From NCBI RefSeq assembly GCF_040115645.1, contig NC_089560.1, positions 1,302,001 to 1,366,000 on the forward strand: 64,000 bases of DNA, written 5' to 3'. Origin of the DNA: Euwallacea fornicatus. Taxonomy: Eukaryota; Arthropoda; Insecta; Coleoptera; Curculionidae. Positions 1-11,900 of the stretch are shown one piece after another. The notes beneath the pieces were generated by a model. That model searched no databases. It worked only from the letters and a program-made list of their open reading frames with translations, and had not been told where the DNA came from. Positions within the stretch are counted from its first letter, which is position 1. Every line of letters starts with the position of its first letter. Position numbers and translations under genes: made by a program.

Positions 1-183
1 CACGATATTCTCTAAATGGTTTTAATAATATTAAGTTTGTTTTAAATATTATTAATTTGCTATAACATTATAGAAATTGTTCAAATTGGTGGCCATTTTG
101 TTAAATACATAATTGAGCTCGCCTGTTCATTGATACTCTGATACGTTGAAATATTCCAGGTGTGTTTTAAGTTTAACACCCTG
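1..183 (+). mobile_element. 3' end of a mariner-like element, cut by the window start
   Basis: The last bases read CACCCTG followed by TA (184-185), the reverse complement of the TA-CAGGGTG start seen on many mariner-type elements in this window. Around 70-112 the + strand reads IEIVQIGGHFVKY, resembling the C-terminal 'CIE..GGHFE' tail of mariner-like transposases, followed by a stop. This suggests the end of a transposase gene and its 3' inverted repeat. The rest lies outside the window, so family and length are unknown. The frame upstream of the tail contains stops, so the copy is decayed. Confidence 0.4.
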
Positions 184-185
184 TA

Positions 186-292
186 TCTTCTTAATGAAGC
201 ATTATTGGAATATGGTTTATATAGGGAGTCATATTATTTTTCAATGTACTATTACTCACTGAAGTATAATGAAACACTTGCGAGACACCCTG
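186..292. mobile_element. Second CACCCTG-type element end
   Basis: A second ACACCCTG followed by TA ends at 292. It may be the end of an older element into which the first one jumped, or a separate MITE end. No matching left end is inside the window. Confidence 0.25.
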
Positions 293-294
293 TA

Positions 295-3200
295 TAAACA
301 AGTTACTAAATGTCCCAAAATAATAGTGACACATTGTAACATGATGGTATTAATTTAAAAAAATATGTATTATTAATCCATTTGAAACTGGAAAACTCGC
401 CCCCCTGGGGAATCTAAATCATGTCGTTTGCGATCGCATCCACCACTTCCATACGTAAGACCATAATAGGCTTAAATGTACCCAGGGTTGAAACGTAATT
501 TTGGCCTCGTTGGAAAAATTCCGGTCGAGGGCCAAATCCAAAGGAGAAATTGGGCGAGGTTTAAGGAACATTCGTTAGGTGTCCATTAAAAAGTTTGCGC
601 TAAATCCGACTGCGTGCTTCACGAATGTTCAATTAACTGTAAGAATTATTATTAACATGTAACGTAATTGCTTCGGGCACTTCAAAGCGAATGGTTTGTC
701 CCGCTGTGTGAAAAGTAAATATTCGATTGACAAATTAAAAATTAATTTTAATTAAATTCGACGTCACTAGTGGAAACATCCAAATTAACTTATCACTTAT
801 GCTCTGTCGGCAAAATGCGATACAAATACACACATTTGGTGCGGTAATTAAAGTTTTGTTTATTCGTTTAATTTCCAGTGCAAAATCGACTTTCTATGGG
901 CCACTATCATTTTTTAGTTCGGTCATGCGGAATTTTATCGTTGTGTACTTTTGTTATTTGATCATATTTTACGGTTTTAGTGTGACCCAAATGGCGCTTT
1001 GAACGGAAACAAATTTGAACTTTTTAATAGTCAAATTACTTGCTACTTTGTGATAAAATTCCGTCCGATATTAATTTTTTTTTTAATGTCATGAAATATG
1101 TCCTGACCGCGAAAGAAAATGAATTGTTTATGTCGTTTAAATAATGCTCGATGTGATCGTTTCAAATACCGCTGCGTCGCGCAATATCGGAATAATAGTC
1201 GAGTTTTTTTGTGCATCAATTTCTTTTGGTAAATGTATAACTACGCATTTCAGAGGATTATTTTAGCGTAAAATATTGCAGGTAAATTCGTTTTTGTCAG
1301 GTAAATTCCACATGAATAGGACAGGCCGATATGTTCATGTAGGGATTATTATTAAATTGTAAATTGATATTATTTTAAATATCTGTTTGATGTGAGCATG
1401 TGTGCCAATATGCACGAATAATAATTTTCAGAAATATTTTAGTAATTCGGTTATTTTGAAATGGCTTCCAGGCTCAAGAGGACGCAAAAAGACACACTTG
1501 AAAACACTTCCTATTTGTTTTAATTGTTCATGCACGTCGCTTTGGGTCTAGATGGAGGCGATCAATTGCATTAAATTTGCAGTGGTTTATGCGAGGCATT
1601 TTGCAGAACACATTTCGTTTCGCCCTGAATACATCAGCGAACTAATCTAGAGTCTCTGCCAACGCACCACATTTCCCTCCACCAACAAAGGAAAAACTAC
1701 GTGTCAATTACTCTGTGGTTAAATATGGGGTAAATGGCTTAATCAGCACCGAGTCCTTTTTTTAATGATCACCCCTTATCAATCTAATGGATTCTGGTTA
1801 TCATAAAAAGACCCTTAGCGATGTAATTTAATCTTAATTTAAAAAGTTGTAATTTAACTTAATGAGAAAAAAAAAGGCGAAGGACAAGTCATTCGAGAGC
1901 ATAAATCAATCGTGAATACCTTTTCTCCATGCCACAATTTATTCGTCCAAGGTACATTTAACAAAGCACATTTGTTTAGAAAAAGAGTTCGGAAAATTGA
2001 TGGGAATTTACAGATTCCACTCGAAAGGTATTTCCATTCAGGTGAAGTCTAATGACTTCAATTTTTTAATGCCCCTTTGATATACTCATTTAATCGGGCG
2101 GAACAAAGAGGTATTTGACTGCTAAAATTGATATCGCACATTTAAAAGACAACTTTCGCAGCTGCTATAAATAACCTTTTAATTAACCAATTATTAATTT
2201 CTAACTCGAGCAAATTGTAATAATTAACCCAACCCTATTGAAACATATACCAACAATGTCTAACGAGCGACGAGCACGAAACTTTGCATTTTAAATGGTA
2301 TTAATAAGGTCGGCATGCCAACTTGTATTGTTAAAGGCGCCGTCATTGGCAATATTCAAAAGATTTAGAACCATTTTACCAGTGATTTTAAATTTATCAT
2401 AAAATAGTTAAATCGCAATAAATAAATGCCTCGACTATGTTATGTCTCTGTTTTATATCGCAATAGGAAAATGTGTATCATATTTTGTGCAATTGTGAGT
2501 GTAATTACGTGGTCCGAGTTTTTGAAGAAAACTTGAGGTCGGGCACCCACGACTAATAGAATGTGAAATTTTCCTCCACGTGGAAATATAATCACTTTTG
2601 CTAATCGTTGCGGATAGTGGAATATCTCAGATTTCTCTGTCGCAGTCCTGCCCTTTTTGACTTTTCCATTTCATTCTTTAAACACACTTTAAACCTGCTT
2701 GACGGATGTTAGTGTAATGAAAATTTCCCCAACAAACCCCTTAACGGAAGAATATTTAAGGAAGACTTAATTTTTAACTAGTCCTGTAGAAAGTTTGCGT
2801 ACCACCAGACACGCAAACGAAAACAGTTAAGTATGCAATGGGCTTGGCAATATCGTATACATTGAATTTTTCCCATTTTCCTTATTGTTAGTATTGCGTA
2901 GTATTGATTGAGCTATTTCATATTTTATGTGAATTAATGTTCGCGAAAGTGAATAATAGAGGGAGAACTAATACATAAACGAGCTCCCAATTATACGTGC
3001 TGGAAATGAGGGGTATATTTCTCTCTCTAGGCTAAAGCCGGGTAGATGTAACGATGAAATTCAATGTTTCATCCCTCAATAGCGTGTGCTTTGACCAACA
3101 AAATCCTAGTGTCCTGTAAGAACCTAAAAGAAAGCCGGAAATTGAACTCTTAAAGAGTGTGAACCGGGCCATGTCTTCTAAATCGTCCAATTAAGAGCAC

Positions 3201-3693
3201 ATACCTCCGGCTAGAAATCCCAACCTCGAAGCGCTCCTCCTCTACGTATCCCTTATTTCGGAGGACATGAGTTGGTAAAAACTCGGAGGAATTCGACCTA
3301 TCTATTACTCAGTACGCCCGATAGACGCGATATCCCACTGTGCCTCCAATTTTAGCCCCCTCCCCCAATCCATTTATTGGACCCGAAAATGGTTCTACCG
3401 ATGGAATTCAGTACCTTGAGTAAAAGGCAAAAAATAACAATATTTGATTCATAGTTGTGATATTACATAAACCAGAAAAGTATTCTCTCCCTGTCTCGGA
3501 CAATGGCGGACCTCAAAGCTATGTGGCTCGCTTCGCTAACTTTTGCTCCCGGCAGAAAAGGAACGCTTCCTTTCTGGGTGCGTAATTTACTAATTCTACT
3601 CCTGCAGAAGCCTTACGTAATATCTGTTTCGTTAGATTGCTTGAAATATTTATCACAAAAATTTCGGTTTTTGTCAGAAAATCTTTCCCTCAG
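295..3693. other. Non-coding stretch, probably intron
   Basis: No supported gene, RNA or recognisable repeat. The small open frames (for example 799-1002 and 3503-3697) show no known domain and are of chance length. Two weak acceptor-donor juxtapositions (CAG followed by GTAAAT near 1280 and 1300) have poor donors. The stretch ends in the weak recursive-splice candidate at 3693/3694. Confidence 0.5.
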
Positions 3694-3699
3694 GTAAGA
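3678..3699 (+). promoter_or_regulatory. Weak recursive-splice (ratchet) candidate
   Basis: A short pyrimidine run (TCTTTCCCTCAG, AG at 3692-3693) abuts GTAAGA directly, giving an acceptor fused to a donor with no exon between. Unlike the two strong sites in this window, another AG (in TTTTTGTCAG, about 3676) lies only 16 bases upstream, and no downstream donor is apparent within 100 bases. It is on the same strand as the strong sites. It may be a chance match or a minor site. Confidence 0.3.
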
Positions 3700-4368
3700 A
3701 TTTGGGCCAAGCGGACTCTACCCCTATAAAACCTGATTAAAATATTCATGTCGGGAGCCTGATATTTTTACTCTAGAATATATACTTCTGACTTGAGTAT
3801 TCTCGCTATTAAAAAAGTCCATTTTCATTCCATTAGCAATCGTTAAATATTTAATACTACAGCGTTCGTTTGGCTACGCTTTGTTCAACTTTCTTTCCTT
3901 TGGGGACCTTCGCCGGAAAACTTGGGTATGCTAATGGATTTCGTTTAATTCACAATATCTCAAAATAGGTTTCCACCTCACTTTAAATTGTAAACTAGCG
4001 CGGTAAATCGATACTATGCTCTGGAGCCAAAATTCAAAACCACAAACATGTTTTCACCATCGGCAGCCCATCGTAATCAACAGTGATATAAAGCACTATT
4101 TGTTCATGGCCATAATTAGTGCTTGATTTACGGCATATACCCATGGATACATTGCTCACAATAATCATAACAGATGCGCCTCTTATTTGTGCCCAATACC
4201 TATTTCTAGCATACTGAATTATTGGTAAACAGTCCGAGCCATTGAGTAATTGCAACCAGCTTTGTTTCGTTAGTAAATCAGCTCTAATGACTCTGTTTAC
4301 GAACGGAGATATCATTGATATATTGAAGTAGTGTGGCTTAAAAATGATATGAAATTTGTCTTTTGCAG

Positions 4369-4438
4369 AGACTGACCGCAGCGCCACCTGCTGGCGACTC
4401 GGCCCGGTCCTGCGTGCGCTTCAAATGTTGGTTTTGTG
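4369..4438 (+). other. Candidate short exon (70 nt), unproven
   Basis: A good acceptor (TTTGTCTTTTGCAG, AG at 4367-4368) is followed by a GC-rich 70-nt block and then a donor-like GTACGT at 4439. Frame 1 is open across the block (starts RLTAAPPAGDSARSC, ends KCWFC); frame 2 meets TGA at once. No known domain is recognised. The GC content stands out from the AT-rich surroundings, but the block also contains a CTCF-like site, which could explain that on its own. It could be a cassette exon, part of a regulatory element, or neither. Confidence 0.2.
4378..4395 (-). promoter_or_regulatory. CTCF-type insulator motif
   Basis: On the - strand the sequence reads GCCAGCAGGTGGCGCTGC. It contains AGGTGGCGCT, matching the core motif known for Drosophila CTCF (AGRTGGCGCY), and fits the wider vertebrate CCASYAG-type consensus. 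It sits in a local GC-rich block within AT-rich sequence. CTCF marks insulators and chromatin-loop anchors. The match is by eye; one 10-base core is expected by chance only rarely in 64 kb of AT-rich DNA. Confidence 0.45.
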
Positions 4439-4444
4439 GTACGT

Positions 4445-7400
4445 TGCCTAATGGCCACTCCGCCACTGGATGTTTTTATCTGTGTTGTCGTGTATTTAAT
4501 TTTCAAGTTTCTAGTGACAAAATTGATGTTGTTTCTTGTTTCGTGACGGGCTAGAGAATGAGTCTTTTTATAAAGCCATGAGGGAAAGGAGTTTTGAAAC
4601 ATTCAGTCACACGCTGAGACTCCTCTCAAGCCAAGTTCTTTTGTCACTTTAAGGGTTTATTTATGTCACTTAAAGTTCTTTCGGTGCACGATTTCTATTT
4701 GTGCTAGAGTGTTCTTTGTGGGGTGACTTATTAGAAAACTGCACCTCAAATAATTTTTTTAATAACATTTACTTCATTTTCAATGTGTGTAATAATGAAA
4801 AAATACTTTGTGATTATTACACATTTTGCAGCACTTACAGTGTGTTCGATGTAATAGTTTTTGCATGAATCTACACTGGGTTCAAGCTTTAGATGTTGTG
4901 TGATTTACCTACATTCGTCCACGAGATAATTCTCAGGGAAAGTTTCAATCAGGAACACGTAAGTTAATCGAAGGAAGTGAAAATATTGAATTTTTGTGAC
5001 CGGTGTTAACTCAAACAATTTTGGTTGGTCGCTCTACGATTTTTGTCCACCTTGATAGTTTATTATTTTCTCATTATCTGCCAGTTGTCATGGAACTTGG
5101 CATAAAAAGGAGATTTTAAATAGAAAAAATGAAAATGTCGCGGTAAAAGAGCGAGATAATTGAGCTAGAAAAATGACAGGACAACGAAATTCGAGTGAAA
5201 AGGTCTAGAGTTCAAACGGAGGAAGAAACAGTAAATTGAACACCTTCATTTCCTACGAAGAAATTGTTAAAAATTTATTAAATTCTGATGATAACTGGAG
5301 CAGACTTTCAAAATTTTATTTACCTTGAAAAACAATGGAAGAATTTATTAATTGCAAGGAATTTTATGAAGTTGATGAAATTCGGTTGGTTCATGAATAA
5401 AGTTCCTATTGCGCCGCAACAGAAGGCACTGGCACACTTCAACTACGCAAGCCCAAAGAAAATTTCAAAAAATTAAATGAACGTGTTAACAATCGTAGGT
5501 AAGATTATACGTGCGAAGAACAAGTTGATCTCCTTTCAAATGAGGATGGCTGAATTAGTTCCAAAAAATCGATTAACATTCATGAAAAACTCAAAAGCTT
5601 CAGGTGATAAATAGACCCCCCCCCCTCCCCCTGGTGTACCCGAAGGCTCGGCGAGAAAGTAGTAAACGATCATTTTAAATGTCTTATTAAGAACGACATA
5701 CGGTGGTCAAGATAATTGTGAATAATTAAATCACCCTGAAAGTGGATATTTAATTTAATCCATGTCGTTTCTCTGACATGAACCGGCAACCTAAATATAA
5801 TAATGTTCGGTCCCGAAATATTCGGTAGAGAAAGAGAATTGATAATGGAATATCGCCCTAAGATCAGAGGCTTCGGCTCTCAGCCAGCAAAACTGCATTT
5901 CTCAGTGTAATTTACCGATTTTGCCCGATTTAACAGTCATTTTATCATTTATTATAGATTATACCTAACGTTGGAAACGTTACCGCATCGCCTTCACTTT
6001 TTTTTGTTAACTTATTTAAAATCCGTTCGACGTGAACAATTTTGGCAAGAATTGCTGGCCCACCTGGTCAAAGAGAATGACGTCTATTTAGATGGATTAC
6101 TCATAAATAAAAAAGCCACTTTTCACCGCTCAATTCCAGGCAGTAAACGTGGTTTTCAAATCTTTTGATCATCTGTCTTCATTAGGAACACAATGGACGG
6201 GTTTAGAGATGTCTGTTCTTTTAGATGATGTAACTTTTCCTCTTCTCTTTGTTCTGTGACTCATGTACCGCCACGCCATTGTTTCCCCACTCGACAGAGA
6301 ATAATTTAGACTATTTTAAGCTGAATTGGCTTGAATTAATGTTGTCAAGTGCTTTTTATAGGTGGTTATTTATTTCAGTTGCAAACCATGGAGTGTGGGG
6401 GTTTATTCAAATCGTTTAGAATGGAAGACAATAACAGGGTATATCCATCTAGGTCGTTGCCACATTTCCTTTCACTGTAACCTTTAGCGAAATATCAACA
6501 GTCCACGTTGACGTTATCGCAGCAATTTCTGCTTAATTTCCGTACAAAATGTCGATGCGATTTGCATAAGCGCGGTGCCAGATTTTCAATTTCCCGACTG
6601 GAATTAGCAAAACTGTTCGACGTTTTTAGTTTTGGGTTTTCCCCAGGTCCCCAGAAGGGTGAAAAATTGCAAATGGTATGCCATAAAAGATTTCCCCGGA
6701 AGATCCTCTAAACTGGTAATAAAATCCTACAATGCCGATTGTCGTTTCAGACGTTACGTAAAGCCTAAAAGCGACGCCAGACGTTTGTTTATGACTCCAA
6801 CATTAACCTACCTTCCATTTTGATGACCGTTTTAATGACATCGTCGTAATGCCCGCCATGGCATAACTTCGCAATCGTTACTGTTATTCGTCTTGTTTTG
6901 TTGGACAGTCAGAGCATAAACGGCCGTTCCAATTTGGGTGTCGAATCATTTTGTTTCACATTGTTTTGGGCAATTTGAATCGCTCATTGAAATTCAGTTG
7001 TTCTCCATAAACAAAACTCTCGCAGAGTTGGTTGGAAATTAGTCCCGGACCTAGGGCTCCAAGACATTAACCGTTTCAACGGTGCGCGACGTCAACCAAC
7101 CAAGTAAGACCAGTAACGAAGTGTGGCGTCATGTGAGCCTTCACAGTACATTTCGAAAATTGAAGTTAGATTCAATTTATTCTTGTGCGGTGAAATTTTT
7201 ATTGATTATATAACTGGTAACAAAGTCATATACGAAGGCAATTTTTCAGCCTAAATATCACACCAAAATAGAGGAATATTATTACCTTACACAACCCCGT
7301 TCCAGTAAATTATGGAATTGAATTCGCGGCACGTAGTATCATTCTGCTCAGCGATTCCTTGCAAATATGTCACCATCAATTTCTGACAGAATAATATACT

Positions 7401-8691
7401 ATTGAGACAGTGCCACTGCAGAAATACCATATTTTCCACCGATACTATGGATATTTTATAGACGCACTTAAATATAATTGTACAACGATAAAACTTGCGG
7501 AAAAACATTGGATAGGGGCTATAATGTGTGAGTAATAATGCATCTAAAATTCACTTTATAAACTTCTTTTCTTCTGGCGTAAAGACTTTGAAATTCGAGT
7601 CAGGCCCGTCGTCTGTGCTAAAAGCTTAAGACTAACTGCTTCATAGTTTCTCCGTGGCGCAGAAATATTCTCATTAGAATTTCGTCAGACGCTTTTGGGA
7701 ACATTATCAATCCGAACGCATAATTTCGAAACACGACCCCATTCGGTAATTTAACGGCTTAATCAAAGTTCACAACACGTATTAGGGGTCCCTTTGGCGT
7801 TGCTTTCGTGCATGTTAACTAAATCGTACCTTGGTTTGACAAAGTGTTGCCGCTATTTTGCTCGAATCTGTCTTGAACGAATCTGATTCGATCAAATTTG
7901 ATTATCGAGTTCGAGGGCTTCAAGCCTTTTAAAAGGGCTATAGGCGATACAATAAAAGCGCATTTCTTCGCTTGAATGCTAACTCAGTTTGGAGTCTGGA
8001 GCAAGAAGCTGGATTAAGTTTACGTAAATGCCTTAGGCTTCCCCGAAATAAGCTAAAGAAACATACGGACGAACACTGAACCTTTATGAGCACCCGTACT
8101 GTACACGTAGTAAATCAAAACTATAAAGAAATATATTCCAATATTTCTATTAAAGCTCTTATAGGGTGCATTATTGTGTAAGGAGATGGAGGCCAGGAGT
8201 TTTCTAATAATATAATGTACTTTTCGGCTGGGTCATCCAATTTATGTTCAAATTACATCTCAGGTTAAAACAAACATTACTGCTGAAATTTGCTGCATTT
8301 GATGAGGAGTAGGTCCCAGAATAGATATACCAAGAGAACGAATAGATCAAAAATTTCTGAATTACGTTTGGGGGTTGGCTCCTACCTATTGTAAAACTCT
8401 GGTATGCAAAAGATTAGTCGATTCCGTATTATATAAGGTGTTTTCTAGACAAATTTCTAAAAATCATCACTTATAAAGTGTCTTTATTTTCCAAAATGCC
8501 AAAAAATTCCTCAAAAAAGTTGTTTAGGATTCAATCGTACATCCCCGTATCAATTTTCAGAAATATAAGAGTAGTTTTTGAAAAAATATTTAATTTGGAA
8601 TCCTACAACAAATATCTCATGAGCATCGTAACAAATAATAAATATAAAATTTAATACATTATATATATAAAAAAAACTAATTAGCAATGTG
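4445..8691. other. Non-coding stretch
   Basis: No gene, element end or RNA was recognised. There is a small inverted repeat near 4780-4836 (ATGTGTGTAATAAT against ATTATTACACATT) and a C-run near 5616-5631. Open frames of 60-73 codons here have no recognisable similarity. Confidence 0.5.
5616..5631 (+). repeat. Poly-C tract
   Basis: Ten C, one T and five C in a row, unusual in this AT-rich context. The tract is likely length-polymorphic and prone to sequencing error. Confidence 0.9.
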
Positions 8692-8910
8692 TTAGCCATT
8701 TTTTAATAATTGTTTATTCGATATAACTACTATCCATATCCGCAAATCTTTCGATTTTTCATCGTTAAATTCCTTAAATGTGTTTTGAATATGTTCCCAC
8801 AAAAACGAAATTAGGCTTTGACACAAATTATCAAACGTTGTCATTTTTGCCTCTAATTGATTAACTGACGTTGAATCACCCGAAACGGACCAATCAAGTG
8901 GCCCCCGATA
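8692..8910 (-). pseudogene. Possible decayed mariner-like transposase C-terminus
   Basis: The - strand frame from about 8910 to the stop at 8692-8694 reads GPLDWSVSGDSTSVNQLEA, then a stretch with FDNLCQSLISFLWEHIQ, and ends in NKQLLKNG. This resembles the 'SPDLNPLDYSVW...L.SL...W..I' C-terminal half of mariner/maT-type (DDxD) transposases. The serine-proline-aspartate part appears only after a frame change. Upstream (8911-9057, -) a further frame is open but unlike a transposase. The similarity is weak and by eye, and no inverted repeats were found. Confidence 0.28.
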
Positions 8911-11900
8911 TCACCAGATCTTTCATTATTGGATTTTTTTTTATGGGATCGACTCAAAAAATTGGTTAATGCTGAAACACTTCCTAATAATGCAGCAATA
9001 TTGTAGCAAAGAATTACAAACGGTGTGACCTCTTTAACGATGGAAAAATCATTGTTAAACTTTTTTTTTAAGTTTTATATTCTTGCAAATGAGTACAAAG
9101 ATGCAAGATTTTTGTAAGAAACAATTTTTTTTTAATTGAATACTTTCGTATCTTTAAAAAAAAAGACACTTTATTGATGATGATTTTTACAAATGCGTTA
9201 ATAAAGCACGCTGTATAACACGAAATCAAGTCATTTGCTGTACATAAGTACTCAACCCCCAAACGTCATTAAAAAAACTCAAAGTTATTGGTCCATTTGT
9301 TCTCTTGTTACGTCAATCCTGTTACACTGTATATAACTGAAATTTTACTATTAATAACAAAATAGTGAAGATAATTATTATTCTAAACTTAGCTTATGCT
9401 CTAGAACAGGAAACTAGATCCATCCTACATAAAACTCTTAATAATAAAAATTTATATTTATTATTATTGCCCTTTACTCCTCGCATTCCGGGGACCGGAA
9501 TTGTAATGTGGCAGTAACTCAAATTAATGAGTCAATTTTGAGGAAAGCTTCAAGTCGCTGCCGGGAAATGCGGTTGTTATACGTGAATAACTTACCTTTA
9601 ATGCACCCTTTTAATACAGTTAGTGTATTAACTTCCTAAGTCCTTAGATGCTTAGCAGCTTATAGCCATAATTTCATGTTTTTAAAAGGGTTTTAATGTA
9701 TTATGTCCGGTCGGATTTAAAATGTTGTGATCATTTTGAACAAATTTTGAAAACAGGTGATATAGAATGATGAGTTGTTTGGGAGGGCAAAAGATTAAAG
9801 TCTGGCTAAGAAGGAACCGTTCGTGGTAAAATATAACACAAGGAGGTATTACAGGAAATTTCTTAAATTCGAGAAAATCTTTTAGAGAAATGTTGATGTT
9901 TGAGTAATGTAAGTTGTAAGACATTTTTCGTTACGAAGAAAGTATAGATGAGTAAAGCGGAGAGGAATTTCATATATTGTTGAGTAAGTCAAATAAATAA
10001 ACCCAGTAATAATTGACATTTGCAATTTAATAATAATGTGACGTGGAGTTAGCTGAGATCAGAGGGACCTTAAAACGCAAAAATTCTTATATTCTCTTTA
10101 TAATGAAAATCGTAAAAAAATCCATTCTTCTTTCAATGCCCCTGGAGAGAAATTATCATAAAACGTCTAATAATGAAATTGTTATAGCAAAATGGAGAAT
10201 ATTCTCCAATGTAGGCGTAATCTCTAGGAGTCTAAAAAAGAGAAATTCATTTACAGTTTTCATATATTCTAAAACAGCGAACTGCATATAAGAAGTTTCC
10301 TCATGGACATGAACGAATATTTTCAGAAATGTATGACCTCATGGTCCAAGCTTTTGTAATCCTTGAAAACTCTACTTTCTTCATCGCGGGAATAACAATA
10401 ACTAGAAAGGCGTTATCCAAACATCATACATCCAACTCAACGTTTTATTTACTACGACGAGAATAGACAGATATGGTATGATGTCCATACCATGGATCTT
10501 CAAAGCATAGAAACCTATACTTAATATGTGACTCTGTAGAAGCATCTGCAGAACTTCTGAAGACCTAAAGGGACGTTAGAGCGACTTTAAAAGCAAAATC
10601 ACTAGAACATTTCAGGTCCTTGATATTAAGATCGTCTTTTTTTGTCAACGAAAGAAAAATCACTAATTTGGAAACGAAAATCAACTAATGCTCGAACTGT
10701 GGAGATCATTTGAATTTAAGTACATTATTGCAGATCGCCGGTAAGTCTGGCAACAGTCCATTACCACAGCATATGCAATGTTCCCGCATGAATCCAAAAT
10801 AGACTTAAATTCGAGAATTACGGTTAAGTACATTATGAGTGTAAACAATGGGTTTAGATACAGACAAACCAATTGGGGTGCCCTTTAGAGAAAGATGAAA
10901 GTCGACGAGAAAGCTCTATAAAAGTTGTATAATGCCGCTTAAAAGTGTGTCGAAATATTCATCCTCAGTTTTTAGTAAGTTTCAATTCAATGAATTTTAA
11001 CATGATTTTGAAGACATGAAAGCTCATAGGATCCAATTTGATGTGTTTTTTGAACTCCGATATTTCTGTTATTCGGAACATTCAGTACATTTTATGAAAA
11101 AGTTAACAAATTCCCTTCATAATGGTACCATTACTTGTAAAGGAGAATACACTTTACAATATCCCCTGTGAATAATCTTTATATCGCAACCCCCGCAAGC
11201 TTCTCATAAACAAAATGGAGTGCAGGCAACACTACGTTTAATGGCTATAATCCATAAGTGTGTGGTATGCTTTAAAGAGAATTATTTTAAGAAACATTAT
11301 TGATGACCGTATGCTGCAACAACGTATGTGAAATTGATATTGCAGCGGAGAAAATAGCTCCGGTTAGTTTTCAATTTACCGAGTAACGATATCTGCTGTT
11401 GTTGTGTTTTTCTTTATGATGGAGGATAATGTGATATTTCTTCGAAGATTCATTTATATAAAATTCAATGAGTTCTCATGATAGGCCCCTAGCTACCTAA
11501 TGGTCCAAATTCAATGGAAATTATCCTCAAATATCATCGCATTATCACGTAATGCCAGGATTTGGAACAGAGCCAGTCGAACGCAGTTAGGTATCGGACT
11601 TCCGTTCTTCGATTACTCCAAACTAAAGGGTTGTTGTTGAATCTATTTTAAGCCGGACACAATAGCAACAAGGGCGTATTGAAAAAGTTTAATGGAAAAT
11701 AGAAAGAGTGTGAACTCGACACAATGACGATGCCGAGTGTTCTGGTATTGTTGGAAATAAATAGGGAACTAAACTTTTAGAAAACTGGGTGATATTCAGA
11801 ACGGTAGTTTGTGCTCCCGCTGCATTTACAATCGCCCTCTTGGGACCGAGGATATAAATTTTGATTGTTTTTGTTGCTAATCCAGGATTGTTCTGGGTTT

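Noticed and set aside
1278..1303. Two further CAG-GTAAAT juxtapositions as ratchet sites
   Set aside because: The donor GTAAAT is weak and the pyrimidine tracts are short.
4034..4387. 117-codon - strand frame
   Set aside because: No known domain; it overlaps the CTCF-like block and has no supporting splice signals on that strand.
5470..5500. TAG-GTAAGA as a ratchet site
   Set aside because: Good donor but no pyrimidine tract before the AG.
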